Shown here piece after piece: positions 1 through 6,704 of a DNA stretch of 11,270 nucleotides. This stretch comes from Fibrobacterota bacterium (GTDB lineage Bacteria; Fibrobacterota; Chitinivibrionia; Chitinivibrionales; Chitinispirillaceae). Made by a program: the position numbers and the translations under genes. The stretch's first letter is position 1; each line of letters opens with the position of its first letter. Where the stretch lies: positions 1-11,270 of the forward strand of contig JAEZKP010000034.1 of the NCBI GenBank assembly GCA_023436145.1. The letters run 5' to 3'. The notes under the pieces were generated by a model, which was given only the letters and a program-made list of their open reading frames with translations, had not been told where the DNA came from and did no database searches.

Positions 1-689
1 ACATCATAAAATCGGCTGTAATCCACAAAGAACCTGAGAACTGAGTATAAGAGGCCTGTAAGGTAAAACTGAAGCCCATTAAAGGTTTTTCTGCTTCCTA
101 CAGCTAATATCACCAGGGCGATAAGAAGTCCTCCGAAAGATTCGAAAAGTTGTGAGGGATTGAGGCTTGCAGCATGGATATGATGCTGGTAAGCACCGGC
201 AGGGCTTTCCAAGGGAAATTTGACTGCCAGAGCACCCTCTGATGGTGCACCGTAACAGCAGCCATTAAGAAAACATCCAATCCTGGTTAACATTATGCCA
301 AAACCCACACTTGGTGAAACAATATCAGCATAGGGAAGAAACGGGAGTTTTTTGATTTTGAAAAACAGAATAGCCGCAACAACGGCACCAATATAGCCTC
401 CTAACATCACCAGTCCACCGATTCCAATGGTCTCACCCTGAAACGGGTTAAAAATAGAAAAGAGATTGCCTCTGAATTCTTCAAAATGCAGGAACACATA
501 ATAGAGTCGGGAACCTAAAATCGCTGAAAGAATAATCCAAAAACCCATATCCGCAATAACATCGGGATTAAGGCCTCTTTTTTTAGCCCGCCATCCGGAA
601 AACCATATACCGAAAAGAAATGATAAAGCGAGCATCAATCCATAAGAGTGAATTGGAAATGAGAAGATTTTAAAAAGAACCGGATGCAT
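1..689 (-). CDS. lgt: Prolipoprotein diacylglyceryl transferase (partial, C-terminus beyond window)
   Basis: This inner-membrane enzyme moves a diacylglyceryl group from phosphatidylglycerol to the lipobox cysteine of prolipoproteins, the first step of lipoprotein maturation. The frame opens at ATG 689-687 and stays open to the window edge, giving 229 complete codons; family members are usually about 260-300 residues, so the last part is missing. I see the N-terminal HPVLFKI...IHSYGLM segment, the first membrane helix with a following WRAKKRG loop, the glycine-rich GGLVMLGGYIG segment (residues 91-101), the Lgt signature RIGCFLNGCCYG (136-147) and the start of the last conserved region, RFFVDYSRF. 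A GAAAGG ribosome site lies about 7 bases before the ATG. The GCCYG form of the signature is common outside Proteobacteria. The position matching the E. coli glycine-rich-loop His is Leu96. The gene stands apart from its neighbour by about 345 bases. The family call is secure. Confidence 0.95.
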   Translation of the reverse strand, partial: MHPVLFKIFSFPIHSYGLMLALSFLFGIWFSGWRAKKRGLNPDVIADMGFWIILSAILGSRLYYVFLHFEEFRGNLFSIFNPFQGETIGIGGLVMLGGYIGAVVAAILFFKIKKLPFLPYADIVSPSVGFGIMLTRIGCFLNGCCYGAPSEGALAVKFPLESPAGAYQHHIHAASLNPSQLFESFGGLLIALVILAVGSRKTFNGLQFYLTGLLYSVLRFFVDYSRFYD

Positions 690-711
690 AAATACCTTTC
701 TTTAGGATTGG

Positions 712-726
712 AAAACAGTCTGTTTT
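712..726. promoter_or_regulatory. Perfect 7+1+7 palindrome upstream of lgt
   Basis: AAAACAG-T-CTGTTTT is a perfect inverted repeat whose near edge lies 22 bases upstream of the lgt start codon, just beyond its ribosome binding site. The arms are separated by a single base, so it suits a dimeric DNA-binding protein better than an RNA hairpin. It may be an operator in the lgt leader. No regulator is encoded nearby, and a chance occurrence cannot be excluded. Confidence 0.25.
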
Positions 727-951
727 GCGGAAACGGATCTACACAGAGAAAAGCCGGATCATCCTGATAATCGTTTCACTCTGAACAGAGGTCAGTTAAA
801 AATACGATATGAAGTCACAAAAAGTTAATTAAAATTAAATATGATTCACCGGACTCTATTATTGCATATTATAAATCTTTTTTTTCAGGAGTATTAATCC
901 TTATACTGTAGGAAACCAAAATTTCTACTCTACCAACCGTATACACCAAAT

Positions 952-1027
952 TCTACAATCTGAAAATCTATGATTCTGAGTCCAGTTCCCTAATCTTTTC
1001 CACAAATCAGAAATCTACAATCTGAAA
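952..1027. repeat. Direct repeat TCTACAATCTGAAA in low-complexity tract
   Basis: The 14-mer TCTACAATCTGAAA occurs exactly at 952-965 and again at 1014-1027, a 62-base offset. The flanks are degenerate versions of the same words (AAATCT, GAAATCT, AAATC). The unit is too irregular and the copies too few for a CRISPR array. It looks like decayed simple-sequence repeat of the kind scattered between genes in some bacterial genomes. Confidence 0.6.
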
Positions 1028-1034
1028 TCTTAAA

Positions 1035-2099
1035 TCACTCAATGCGGTATCTTTTTATACTTTCCGGGGTTACTACCAGGATTACCCTTTCGGTGGGGGA
1101 GAAAGTTACACACAGGGCTGAACTGCTATGGTTACCCATCTCTTTCCAGTCAGAAGTTGAGTACACTTGCCCACCTGCGCTAAATAAGCTGCCATCCGGA
1201 GAGAACGCATGGCAATATCCCTTAAATTCCCTGATCGGTGTACCATCGTTACTTTTGATCAATAAAATTTTTCCACCCAGAGGTTTTTCCAGTGTTACAG
1301 CGATGGCAGAATCTTTTGGAGAGTAGGAAATTAACGGGTAATGATTTCCCGGTGTGCTGCTGATTTTATCAGCAAAGTAGGGAAGATTACGGTCAGAGTT
1401 TCCGGTACTGCTTTGGTAAATAGAAATCCTGGAAGTGTGATCTATAGTGGATGTTTTAAATTCATATACGGCGAATCTGGTTCCATCTGCGGTAAAGGCT
1501 ATGTCGGCCAGTTGGTGATCTTTTTCTGCTGAGATGGTATAAAGTAATGAATAGTTTCGGGTTTCCATCATAAAAAGTTTTCCACCGGAGATCGCCCCCA
1601 AAAGTTGTCCATCCGGTGAATAAACGGCTCTGCTGGTATTATTCCCAAGAGTAATGGATTTTGCCTGTCTCCAGTTTTTTGTGTCGTACAAGAGTATTTT
1701 GTCATTTCCAGCGATGGCTAAAGTATCGCCCCCCGGGGTAAAACTGACAGAATAACCACTCAAAAGTTCCTGCAGCGGTAAGAAAGCCATGGAGGGGAAT
1801 TGTTCTTTGCGGGGATAGTAGTAAAAAACGCCGGCGGTGTGCACAAAATCCCGCAATGAAAAGCGGGATGGTACTGAACCGACCTGTCCCTGTTCAGAAA
1901 CAAAAAGAATAGCCACGCTTCCTGCAGTAACAAAGTTGGGAATTGCAAAGGCTTTTCCACTGTTGGCATAAGCCACATTTTTAATGTTGACAGGGCGTAG
2001 TTGGATAGCTTGCCCGACCTGTTTGACTTTTGCACTGGCCGGGATAGCAAGACTCATAAACACAAAAAGAACCACATGAAATTTTTCAATGTTTTTCAC
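1035..2099 (-). CDS. Secreted WD40-like beta-propeller protein
   Basis: A 354-residue exported protein of unknown specific function. Residues 1-23 form a clear signal peptide (Lys-containing start, hydrophobic core, cleavage after PASA), so it acts in the periplasm or outside. The rest is a run of WD40/YVTN-like blades, each with a 'hSFSPDG..hA' turn: SVSFTPGGDTLAIAG (117-131), VYSPDGQLLGAISGG (159-173), IAFTADGTRFAVYEF (200-214), ISYSPKDSAIAV (257-268), HAFSPDGSLFSAGG (297-310) and VTFSPTERVILVV (331-343). With the less regular N-terminal part, about seven blades are likely. The start is GTG at 2099-2097, with CAGGAG eight bases upstream. It follows the Ser/Thr kinase gene by only 18 bases and is probably co-transcribed with it. 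Propellers usually bind proteins or ligands; a role as the partner or sensor for the extracytoplasmic part of the kinase is my inference. No catalytic motif is visible. Confidence 0.85.
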   Translation of the reverse strand: MKNIEKFHVVLFVFMSLAIPASAKVKQVGQAIQLRPVNIKNVAYANSGKAFAIPNFVTAGSVAILFVSEQGQVGSVPSRFSLRDFVHTAGVFYYYPRKEQFPSMAFLPLQELLSGYSVSFTPGGDTLAIAGNDKILLYDTKNWRQAKSITLGNNTSRAVYSPDGQLLGAISGGKLFMMETRNYSLLYTISAEKDHQLADIAFTADGTRFAVYEFKTSTIDHTSRISIYQSSTGNSDRNLPYFADKISSTPGNHYPLISYSPKDSAIAVTLEKPLGGKILLIKSNDGTPIREFKGYCHAFSPDGSLFSAGGQVYSTSDWKEMGNHSSSALCVTFSPTERVILVVTPESIKRYRIE

Positions 2100-2117
2100 G
2101 TCTTCAGCTCCTGAATG

Positions 2118-3773
2118 TTATTCATTACTGATTGACTTAGAGAGTTCAAGCCTCCGTTTGGAAGCAAAAATGCATTCGGGTTCGGTTGACTTCGAGTCAC
2201 ATTTGGAAAATTCTTTGTAGAAATCCCATGCTTTAATCGCTTCCACCAAAAGAGCCTCATTCTGTTCCTCTTTAGAGAAACGGGCGTCGATTGCACATGC
2301 ACTGTAATAGAGAATCTCCCGTTTAAAGTCAACAGTGGAAGAGATGACAGACCCTGCAGTGGATTTCAATGAGCTCTCAAACCGTTCCTGTGCTTCTTTG
2401 TAAAGGCCAAGATGGTAATAGGCTCTTCCAAGATATGCGTCTATAGCTGGATCGGAATATTGGGATTTCAAGGCTTCCAACACTTTTCGGGCTTTATTGA
2501 AATCGTTCTGGCGTTTAATCATTATTGCAGCCATCCGAATCCTGGCTTCCAGATACTCGTTTGCCAGACCACCTTTTTCAATTGGGGGGACCATACTGTA
2601 GGAGTTGACAGCGGCAGTCCACTGTTCTTTACGTTCTGAGATCCGGCCCTGTTCCAGTAAAGGAACCGATGCTGATTCTGTGAATCGGGGAGCGGGCAGT
2701 TCAGCTTTTATGCTTTTTTGAAGCGAAATAGCAGAAAGAATACAGGATATGGTAGCCATAACCAGAGCTATAGTGGGGAAATGACGTCTGATGGAAAAAG
2801 GGACAATGACCTTTTTGCCAGTCCCCCAGGTATTAAAAGAATGGATACAGTGCTGAAGCATGTCACTGATTTCTTTAGCTGTTGCCGGGCGATGAGTCTG
2901 GTCTCTGGTCAATAGTTTATCTATAAGCTCTTCGGTAAGAGGAGATATTGAAGGGCGAATCTGACGGATTCTGGTGTATTTGCAGCTTTTAATCTTATCG
3001 ATAAGTTCGGTCAGGTTTTCTGCAGCAAAAGGGCGCTGGCCTGTGGCCATTTCATAAAGAACAATACCCATGGAAAAGAAGTCACTGCGTGCATCCAGGG
3101 TAGTTCCGGCCAGCTGTTCGGGTGACATATAATGAAATGTACCTACAATCATCCCCTGCATGGTATTGGAGTTTATATTGAGTGGCTTTGCAGCTCCAAA
3201 ATCCATGAGTTTAATAAGTTTTCCGGGAGTGATCATGATATTTTCAGGCTTGATATCCCGATGTAGAATACCCCTGATCTCCGTCTCCCCCTGGCCCTGG
3301 ATTCGTACATTGTGAGCATAGTCCAGGGCACTAAGTAACTGGGTGGCAATAGAGAGAAGTTCCCTTTCATTGATCCGATTATTGGAATTGATATATTCCC
3401 GAAGTGTTTCTCCGACAATATATTCCATTTCAATATAGAAGTAACCGTTTACATGCCCGGTATCAAAGACTCTCAGAATATTGGGATGATCAAACCTGGC
3501 CACCAGCTGTGCTTCCTGGCGGAAACGGACAAAGAAGTCCTCTTCGTCGATAAGGGACGGTTTAAGGATTTTAACTACTCTGTCAAGATCAAAGCGGGTG
3601 TTGTGAGCACGGTAAATCAGTGCTGTCCCACCCTCATTAAGCTTTTCCAGGATCTCACAGTTACCGATGGTTTTTCCAACGAAAGGATCCACCGGAGTAG
3701 GCATGGATACCGTTTCCATCTCGGAGCTTCCGGATGGTAAACTGTCCCCACTGAAGGTTCTCTTCCCTGTCAT
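2118..3773 (-). CDS. Membrane-bound Hanks-type Ser/Thr protein kinase with TPR-containing C-terminus
   Basis: A 551-residue kinase counted from ATG 3773. The cytoplasmic catalytic domain spans about 32-310 and has every key element: invariant Lys68 (VVKIL), helix-C Glu87, HRD loop HRDIKPEN (171-178, Asp173), DFG 191-193, SPE 217-219 and Asp231 in SDFFSMG. The glycine loop is unusual, LNEGGTALIY: Asn46 and Ala51 replace the first and third glycines. About ten extra polar residues (near 157-167) sit between helix E and the HRD loop. One transmembrane helix (about 333-351) follows, then an extracytoplasmic helical region with TPR-like repeats (about 376-473, including AYLGRAYYHLGLYKEAQERF). Three in-frame starts are stacked as GTG-ATG-ATG (3779, 3776, 3773); the GGAG at 3784-3781 sits best for 3773. 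The start overlaps the stop of the phosphoglucomutase gene, so translation is probably coupled, and the propeller gene follows. It should phosphorylate Ser/Thr in response to an envelope signal; the substrate is unknown. Confidence 0.93.
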   Translation of the reverse strand: MTGKRTFSGDSLPSGSSEMETVSMPTPVDPFVGKTIGNCEILEKLNEGGTALIYRAHNTRFDLDRVVKILKPSLIDEEDFFVRFRQEAQLVARFDHPNILRVFDTGHVNGYFYIEMEYIVGETLREYINSNNRINERELLSIATQLLSALDYAHNVRIQGQGETEIRGILHRDIKPENIMITPGKLIKLMDFGAAKPLNINSNTMQGMIVGTFHYMSPEQLAGTTLDARSDFFSMGIVLYEMATGQRPFAAENLTELIDKIKSCKYTRIRQIRPSISPLTEELIDKLLTRDQTHRPATAKEISDMLQHCIHSFNTWGTGKKVIVPFSIRRHFPTIALVMATISCILSAISLQKSIKAELPAPRFTESASVPLLEQGRISERKEQWTAAVNSYSMVPPIEKGGLANEYLEARIRMAAIMIKRQNDFNKARKVLEALKSQYSDPAIDAYLGRAYYHLGLYKEAQERFESSLKSTAGSVISSTVDFKREILYYSACAIDARFSKEEQNEALLVEAIKAWDFYKEFSKCDSKSTEPECIFASKRRLELSKSISNE

Positions 3774-3775
3774 CA

Positions 3776-5530
3776 TCACTCTCCGATCAGGTTTTTCAGT
3801 GCCTCTCTAATCACAGTAATTTTCTGAGAAACCCGGGTTTGAGCCTTGCTGAGCTCTTCACCTGGATCACTGCTGCAGGAAGCATAGAATTTTATCTTCG
3901 GTTCGGTGCCCGATGGTCTGGCCGTAACCACACTGCGATCTGCCAGGACAAATTGCACCACATTTGAGGATGGAAGATCGATCTCTTTTTTAATGGCTTT
4001 TTCCTTGACATAATTTATTGTGCCGTCACGGTAGTCTTTTACCATAATAACATCCTGCTCCCCGAAAGTACAAGGAGGATTATTACGGATTTTATCCATT
4101 AGATCGTTCATTTTGCGCAGACCGGATTCGCCTTTGAATGTGTTGGAGATGAGTGCCTCTTCGAAATAGCCGTATTTTTGCCAGATTATTCTGAGCTGGT
4201 CCCAAAGAGTTCTGCCCTGACTTAAAAAGTAGAGCGCCATTTCTGCAGTCATCGTGGCAGCTGAGACCGCATCCTTATCTCTTACCTGAGTGTTTACCAG
4301 ATATCCATAGCTTTCTTCTCCACCCCCAATGTAAGAAGGCCCATCAGCAGATTCCTCAAATTGGCGGATTTTTTCTCCAATCCACTTGAAACCGGTAAGA
4401 GTGTTATAGCATTTCACTCTGAAATCCTGCGCTATTAAACACTGCAACTCAGTAGTAACTATTGTTTTTATAAATGCAGCGTTTTGAGGCAAATTACCCA
4501 GTTCGCTACGGGTGCTTATAATGTAGTAAGCCAAAAGCGCTCCCAGCTGATTTCCGGTAATAAGCTTGAATTCACCATTGTCCGGAGCGGCAATTCCCAG
4601 CCTGTCTGCATCCGGATCGGTACCCATTACCAGATCTGCACCTACTTTCTTTGCCAGATCCAGCGCCAGTTTCATGGCTGAAGCCTCTTCAGGGTTGGGA
4701 TAGCCTACCGTTGGAAAGTTTCCATCGGGATCTTTCTGCTCTGGAACAAAAGTTACCTCTATACCCATCTCGCTTAAGGATCTGGAAACCGGCATCGCCC
4801 CGGTGCCATTCAAAGGTGTAAAAACCACCTTAAGATCTTTTCCTTTTTGTTTTATAAGGTCTGGACGGAGTGCACACCCTTTGACCATGGAAATGAAAGG
4901 GTCATCAATTTCTTTGTCAATCATGACCAGTAACCCTTGTTTGATGGCATCTTCTTTGGACAGAGGTGCTGCCAAATCTTTTACTGCACGTACTTCCTGG
5001 ATAATACCCTTGTCGTGCGGAGGGACCACCTGTGCTCCGTCTTTCCAGTAAACTTTGTAACCATTGTATTCGGGAGGATTGTGACTTGCAGTCACTACGA
5101 TACCGGCAGTCGCTTTTAAATAGCGAACAGCAAAGGAGAGCTCGGGTGTAGGGCGCAATCCGGTAAAAAGATAAGTTCGAATTCCATTGGCACAAAGCAT
5201 AAGTGCTGCTTCCAGAGCAAAAAGGTCAGAAAAATTTCTGGAGTCGTAGGCAATAACAGCTAAGGCTTCATCAATAGGAACCGCTTTTTTAATATAATTA
5301 GCTAAACCCTGGGTAGATTTGCGTACCACAAAGGGATTCATTCGATTATAACCGCCACCGATAACACCACGCAACCCACCGGTTCCAAACTCCAGGTCTG
5401 TATAGAAACGATCACTTAATTCGGTAAAATTCTGCTCTTTAACCAGTTTAATTACCTGATCTCTGAAAAAAGGATCCTGCTCAAAATCAATATATTCCTG
5501 TGCCTTTTGCAGGAACACTTCCTTATTCAT
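3776..5530 (-). CDS. pgcA: Phosphoglucomutase (alpha-D-phosphohexomutase, PgcA/PGM2-like)
   Basis: This cytoplasmic enzyme interconverts glucose 1-phosphate and glucose 6-phosphate, linking glycolysis to glycogen and envelope-sugar synthesis; mannose phosphates may also be used. At 584 residues it matches the long PgcA/PGM2 branch in length and shows that branch's early FGTGGLRG motif (48-55). The four active-site loops occur in order: TASHNP (147-152, phosphoserine Ser149), metal-binding DPDADR (305-310), sugar-binding GGGEESYG (402-409) and phosphate-binding RPSGTEPK (538-545). All look intact, so it should be active. The start is ATG 5530 with GAGGAG six bases upstream. It is first in an operon with the kinase, and its TGA overlaps the kinase start. 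Whether the kinase modifies this enzyme is unknown. The family is secure; the exact substrate preference, and hence the symbol, is less so. Confidence 0.95.
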   Translation of the reverse strand: MNKEVFLQKAQEYIDFEQDPFFRDQVIKLVKEQNFTELSDRFYTDLEFGTGGLRGVIGGGYNRMNPFVVRKSTQGLANYIKKAVPIDEALAVIAYDSRNFSDLFALEAALMLCANGIRTYLFTGLRPTPELSFAVRYLKATAGIVVTASHNPPEYNGYKVYWKDGAQVVPPHDKGIIQEVRAVKDLAAPLSKEDAIKQGLLVMIDKEIDDPFISMVKGCALRPDLIKQKGKDLKVVFTPLNGTGAMPVSRSLSEMGIEVTFVPEQKDPDGNFPTVGYPNPEEASAMKLALDLAKKVGADLVMGTDPDADRLGIAAPDNGEFKLITGNQLGALLAYYIISTRSELGNLPQNAAFIKTIVTTELQCLIAQDFRVKCYNTLTGFKWIGEKIRQFEESADGPSYIGGGEESYGYLVNTQVRDKDAVSAATMTAEMALYFLSQGRTLWDQLRIIWQKYGYFEEALISNTFKGESGLRKMNDLMDKIRNNPPCTFGEQDVIMVKDYRDGTINYVKEKAIKKEIDLPSSNVVQFVLADRSVVTARPSGTEPKIKFYASCSSDPGEELSKAQTRVSQKITVIREALKNLIGE

Positions 5531-5594
5531 ATAGAACTCCTCTTGGTGCAGTGCAATAATTCTGCCAGATTGAATGGCGAATTACTTAAAGGTT

Positions 5595-5619
5595 GGAAAA
5601 AATGAAAAATGGAAAAATG
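5595..5619. repeat. GGAAAAATG near-repeats (A-rich simple sequence)
   Basis: On the plus strand, three imperfect units of a GGAAAAATG-like word follow one another (GGAAAAAATG, AAAAATG, GGAAAAATG). This is a short low-complexity tract. On the minus strand it is T-rich and follows a weak hairpin (5635-5620), so it could also help end the xylanase transcript, but the stem is too short to call a terminator. Confidence 0.4.
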
Positions 5620-5720
5620 AGCTCGTTCTGGAGCCGACCTGTTATTATGGAAAATAGTTTTATGAATAGAGAGATGCTTTAAAAATGTAGTGCCAGTAAT
5701 ATTAAATTTCCATCATTGTG

Positions 5721-5747
5721 CTATAGATATATTGCCCCTGATGGGAC
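5721..5747 (-). repeat. Short hairpin followed by ATATATCTATAG (possible dispersed repeat core)
   Basis: On the minus strand, GTCCC-ATCA-GGGGC folds into a five-base stem with one G-T pair, and ATATATCTATAG follows two bases later. A small hairpin attached to an 'ATATAT.TATAG' tail resembles, from memory, short dispersed intergenic repeats seen in many copies in some environmental bacterial genomes. Only one copy is in this window, so repeat status is inferred. Confidence 0.35.
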
Positions 5748-5784
5748 AAGGATGCATGTGTGGTGCGATGTACGTAGATAAGCA

Positions 5785-5811
5785 GAGCCGGGCCTTATAA
5801 AGGTCCGACTC
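5785..5811 (-). other. 12-base-arm imperfect hairpin just downstream of the xylanase gene
   Basis: The minus-strand arms GAGTCGGACCTT and AAGGCCCGGCTC pair over 12 positions, with one G-T pair and one A-C mismatch, around a three-base TAT loop. It begins about a dozen bases after the xylanase stop. No T-run follows on either strand, so it is not a standard rho-independent terminator. It could stabilise the 3' end of the transcript or be part of the dispersed repeat next to it. Confidence 0.55.
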
Positions 5812-5822
5812 CAATTAGTATG

Positions 5823-6704
5823 TCACTTTTTCTCAGGTATCAATAAATAGACACCACTGGCGCTTTTCCGGGTATTGTTTAGCAATACAGATTGTCCGTT
5901 TCCGACAATTATCCCTTCGGGAATCAGATTTATCTTCTTTCCAAGAGCATTGTATAATCCCTGATGGCTCTGTATCTGAAATGCTGAACTGCCGGACCGA
6001 TCATATCCGGGATTATGTCGAACATTTACATAATCATCCTCGGTAGTCATTAAAACCTTAACATCTGCTTTCCCGCCAGGGCTCTGATAAGCCTCAACAT
6101 TGAACGATACCTCGTAAAAGCTGCCGATTTGCATACCCTTACTTTGCCAGGCATCAAAATGTTTTCCGCAGAAAATAGTTCCACTGGTCCGTTTATTTTT
6201 TCTGACACTCCAATACTGCTTAAATGTAGTGTTACCTTTAATTGAAGGACCTGTCCGGGAGTTCTCGTAAATGTCATAGGATCCCTCTTCTGTGTCAAAT
6301 GAACCTTTTGAAGCTACCCCAGGTGGTCTCCAATTACCCCAACTTTCTATGATGTAATACTCCACCAGTGGATTTTCAAACCAGCCATAAATGCTTAAGT
6401 AGGAGTTGCCCTGCGGTTGGTAATCAGCAGAATAGACGACTACCTGTTTTCTGGAGCCGGGCCGTATCCCTTTTCGAAAGAGAATGTTGCTGACCTGTCC
6501 CCACTCACAACTGAAATCGCCTCCATCTTTGAGAGTCATGGTACCGGTCCCGTTATCTTTCCAGTATTCTACATGGTAATTGCCCTGTTTTCCGGTTCTG
6601 TTACCATCTATAACGGTCCCCGTAGTCAGTTCCGATGGCCCCCACTGCGCAGATGCAGTAAACAAGAACGCCAGCACCATCAAGAGCATTAAATTTAATC
6701 GCAT
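5823..6704 (-). CDS. Secreted GH11 endo-1,4-beta-xylanase with C-terminal sorting-like tail
   Basis: This enzyme hydrolyses internal beta-1,4 bonds of xylan outside the cell. Residues 1-19 are a signal peptide (cleavage after TASA, before QW). The GH11 jelly-roll spans about 22-220. The nucleophile is Glu115 in NPLVEYYIIESWG and the acid/base is Glu204 in NVEAYQSPGG; the thumb loop is R-TGPSIKG (150-157), followed by FKQYWSVRKNKRTSGT. Asn73 appears to occupy the position next to the acid/base where Asn, rather than Asp, favours neutral-to-alkaline pH. No carbohydrate-binding module is present. After the catalytic domain, residues about 222-293 hold LYNALGKKI and end in SASGVYLLIPEKK, a pattern like T9SS C-terminal sorting domains (compare 'YD..GR.h...GhYhh'). 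The start is ATG 6704 with GAAGGAG six bases upstream. It stands alone between two operons. The GH11 call is secure; the tail is a motif-level inference. Confidence 0.95.
   Translation of the reverse strand: MRLNLMLLMVLAFLFTASAQWGPSELTTGTVIDGNRTGKQGNYHVEYWKDNGTGTMTLKDGGDFSCEWGQVSNILFRKGIRPGSRKQVVVYSADYQPQGNSYLSIYGWFENPLVEYYIIESWGNWRPPGVASKGSFDTEEGSYDIYENSRTGPSIKGNTTFKQYWSVRKNKRTSGTIFCGKHFDAWQSKGMQIGSFYEVSFNVEAYQSPGGKADVKVLMTTEDDYVNVRHNPGYDRSGSSAFQIQSHQGLYNALGKKINLIPEGIIVGNGQSVLLNNTRKSASGVYLLIPEKK

Larger units (their letters stand above)
690..1034. other. Gene-free A+T-rich intergenic region with simple repeats
   Basis: No convincing gene lies here on either strand. The part next to the propeller gene (about 940-1034) is built of degenerate AATCT and GAAATCT-like words. 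The middle part is very A+T-rich and carries a TATAAT hexamer on the minus strand (873-868), but no good -35 box at the right distance, so I do not call an lgt promoter from it. The part next to lgt holds a 15-base palindrome (712-726). A second short inverted repeat, CTCTG-AA-CAGAG, spans 779-790. No clear rho-independent terminator for the upstream propeller operon is visible. Confidence 0.6.
5531..5822. other. Gene-free region between xylanase and phosphoglucomutase
   Basis: No coding potential is evident on either strand. Reading along the minus strand from the xylanase stop, there is a long imperfect hairpin (5785-5811), a second hairpin followed by ATATATCTATAG (5747-5721), an A+T-rich spacer, a weak 5-bp stem with a nearby T-run (about 5635-5613), and a T-rich tract of CATTTTTC-like near-repeats (5619-5595). 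The phosphoglucomutase promoter must lie here or further upstream, but I cannot place it with confidence. Confidence 0.5.

Noticed and set aside
868..873. lgt promoter with a -10 box TATAAT on the minus strand
   Set aside because: The hexamer is perfect, but no -35-like sequence lies 16-18 bases upstream, the site is about 180 bases from the start codon, and the area is very A+T-rich.
952..1027. CRISPR array
   Set aside because: Only two 14-base copies, in degenerate low-complexity sequence, with no regular spacers.
1042..1326. 94-codon plus-strand frame, and similar plus-strand frames at 1341-1532, 3453-3740 and 10568-10852
   Set aside because: All are antisense to well-supported genes and carry no domain-like sequence.
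5613..5635. Rho-independent terminator for the xylanase (GGCTC...GAGCT then ATTTTT)
   Set aside because: The stem is only five pairs including one G-T, and it lies about 190 bases after the stop; too weak to call.
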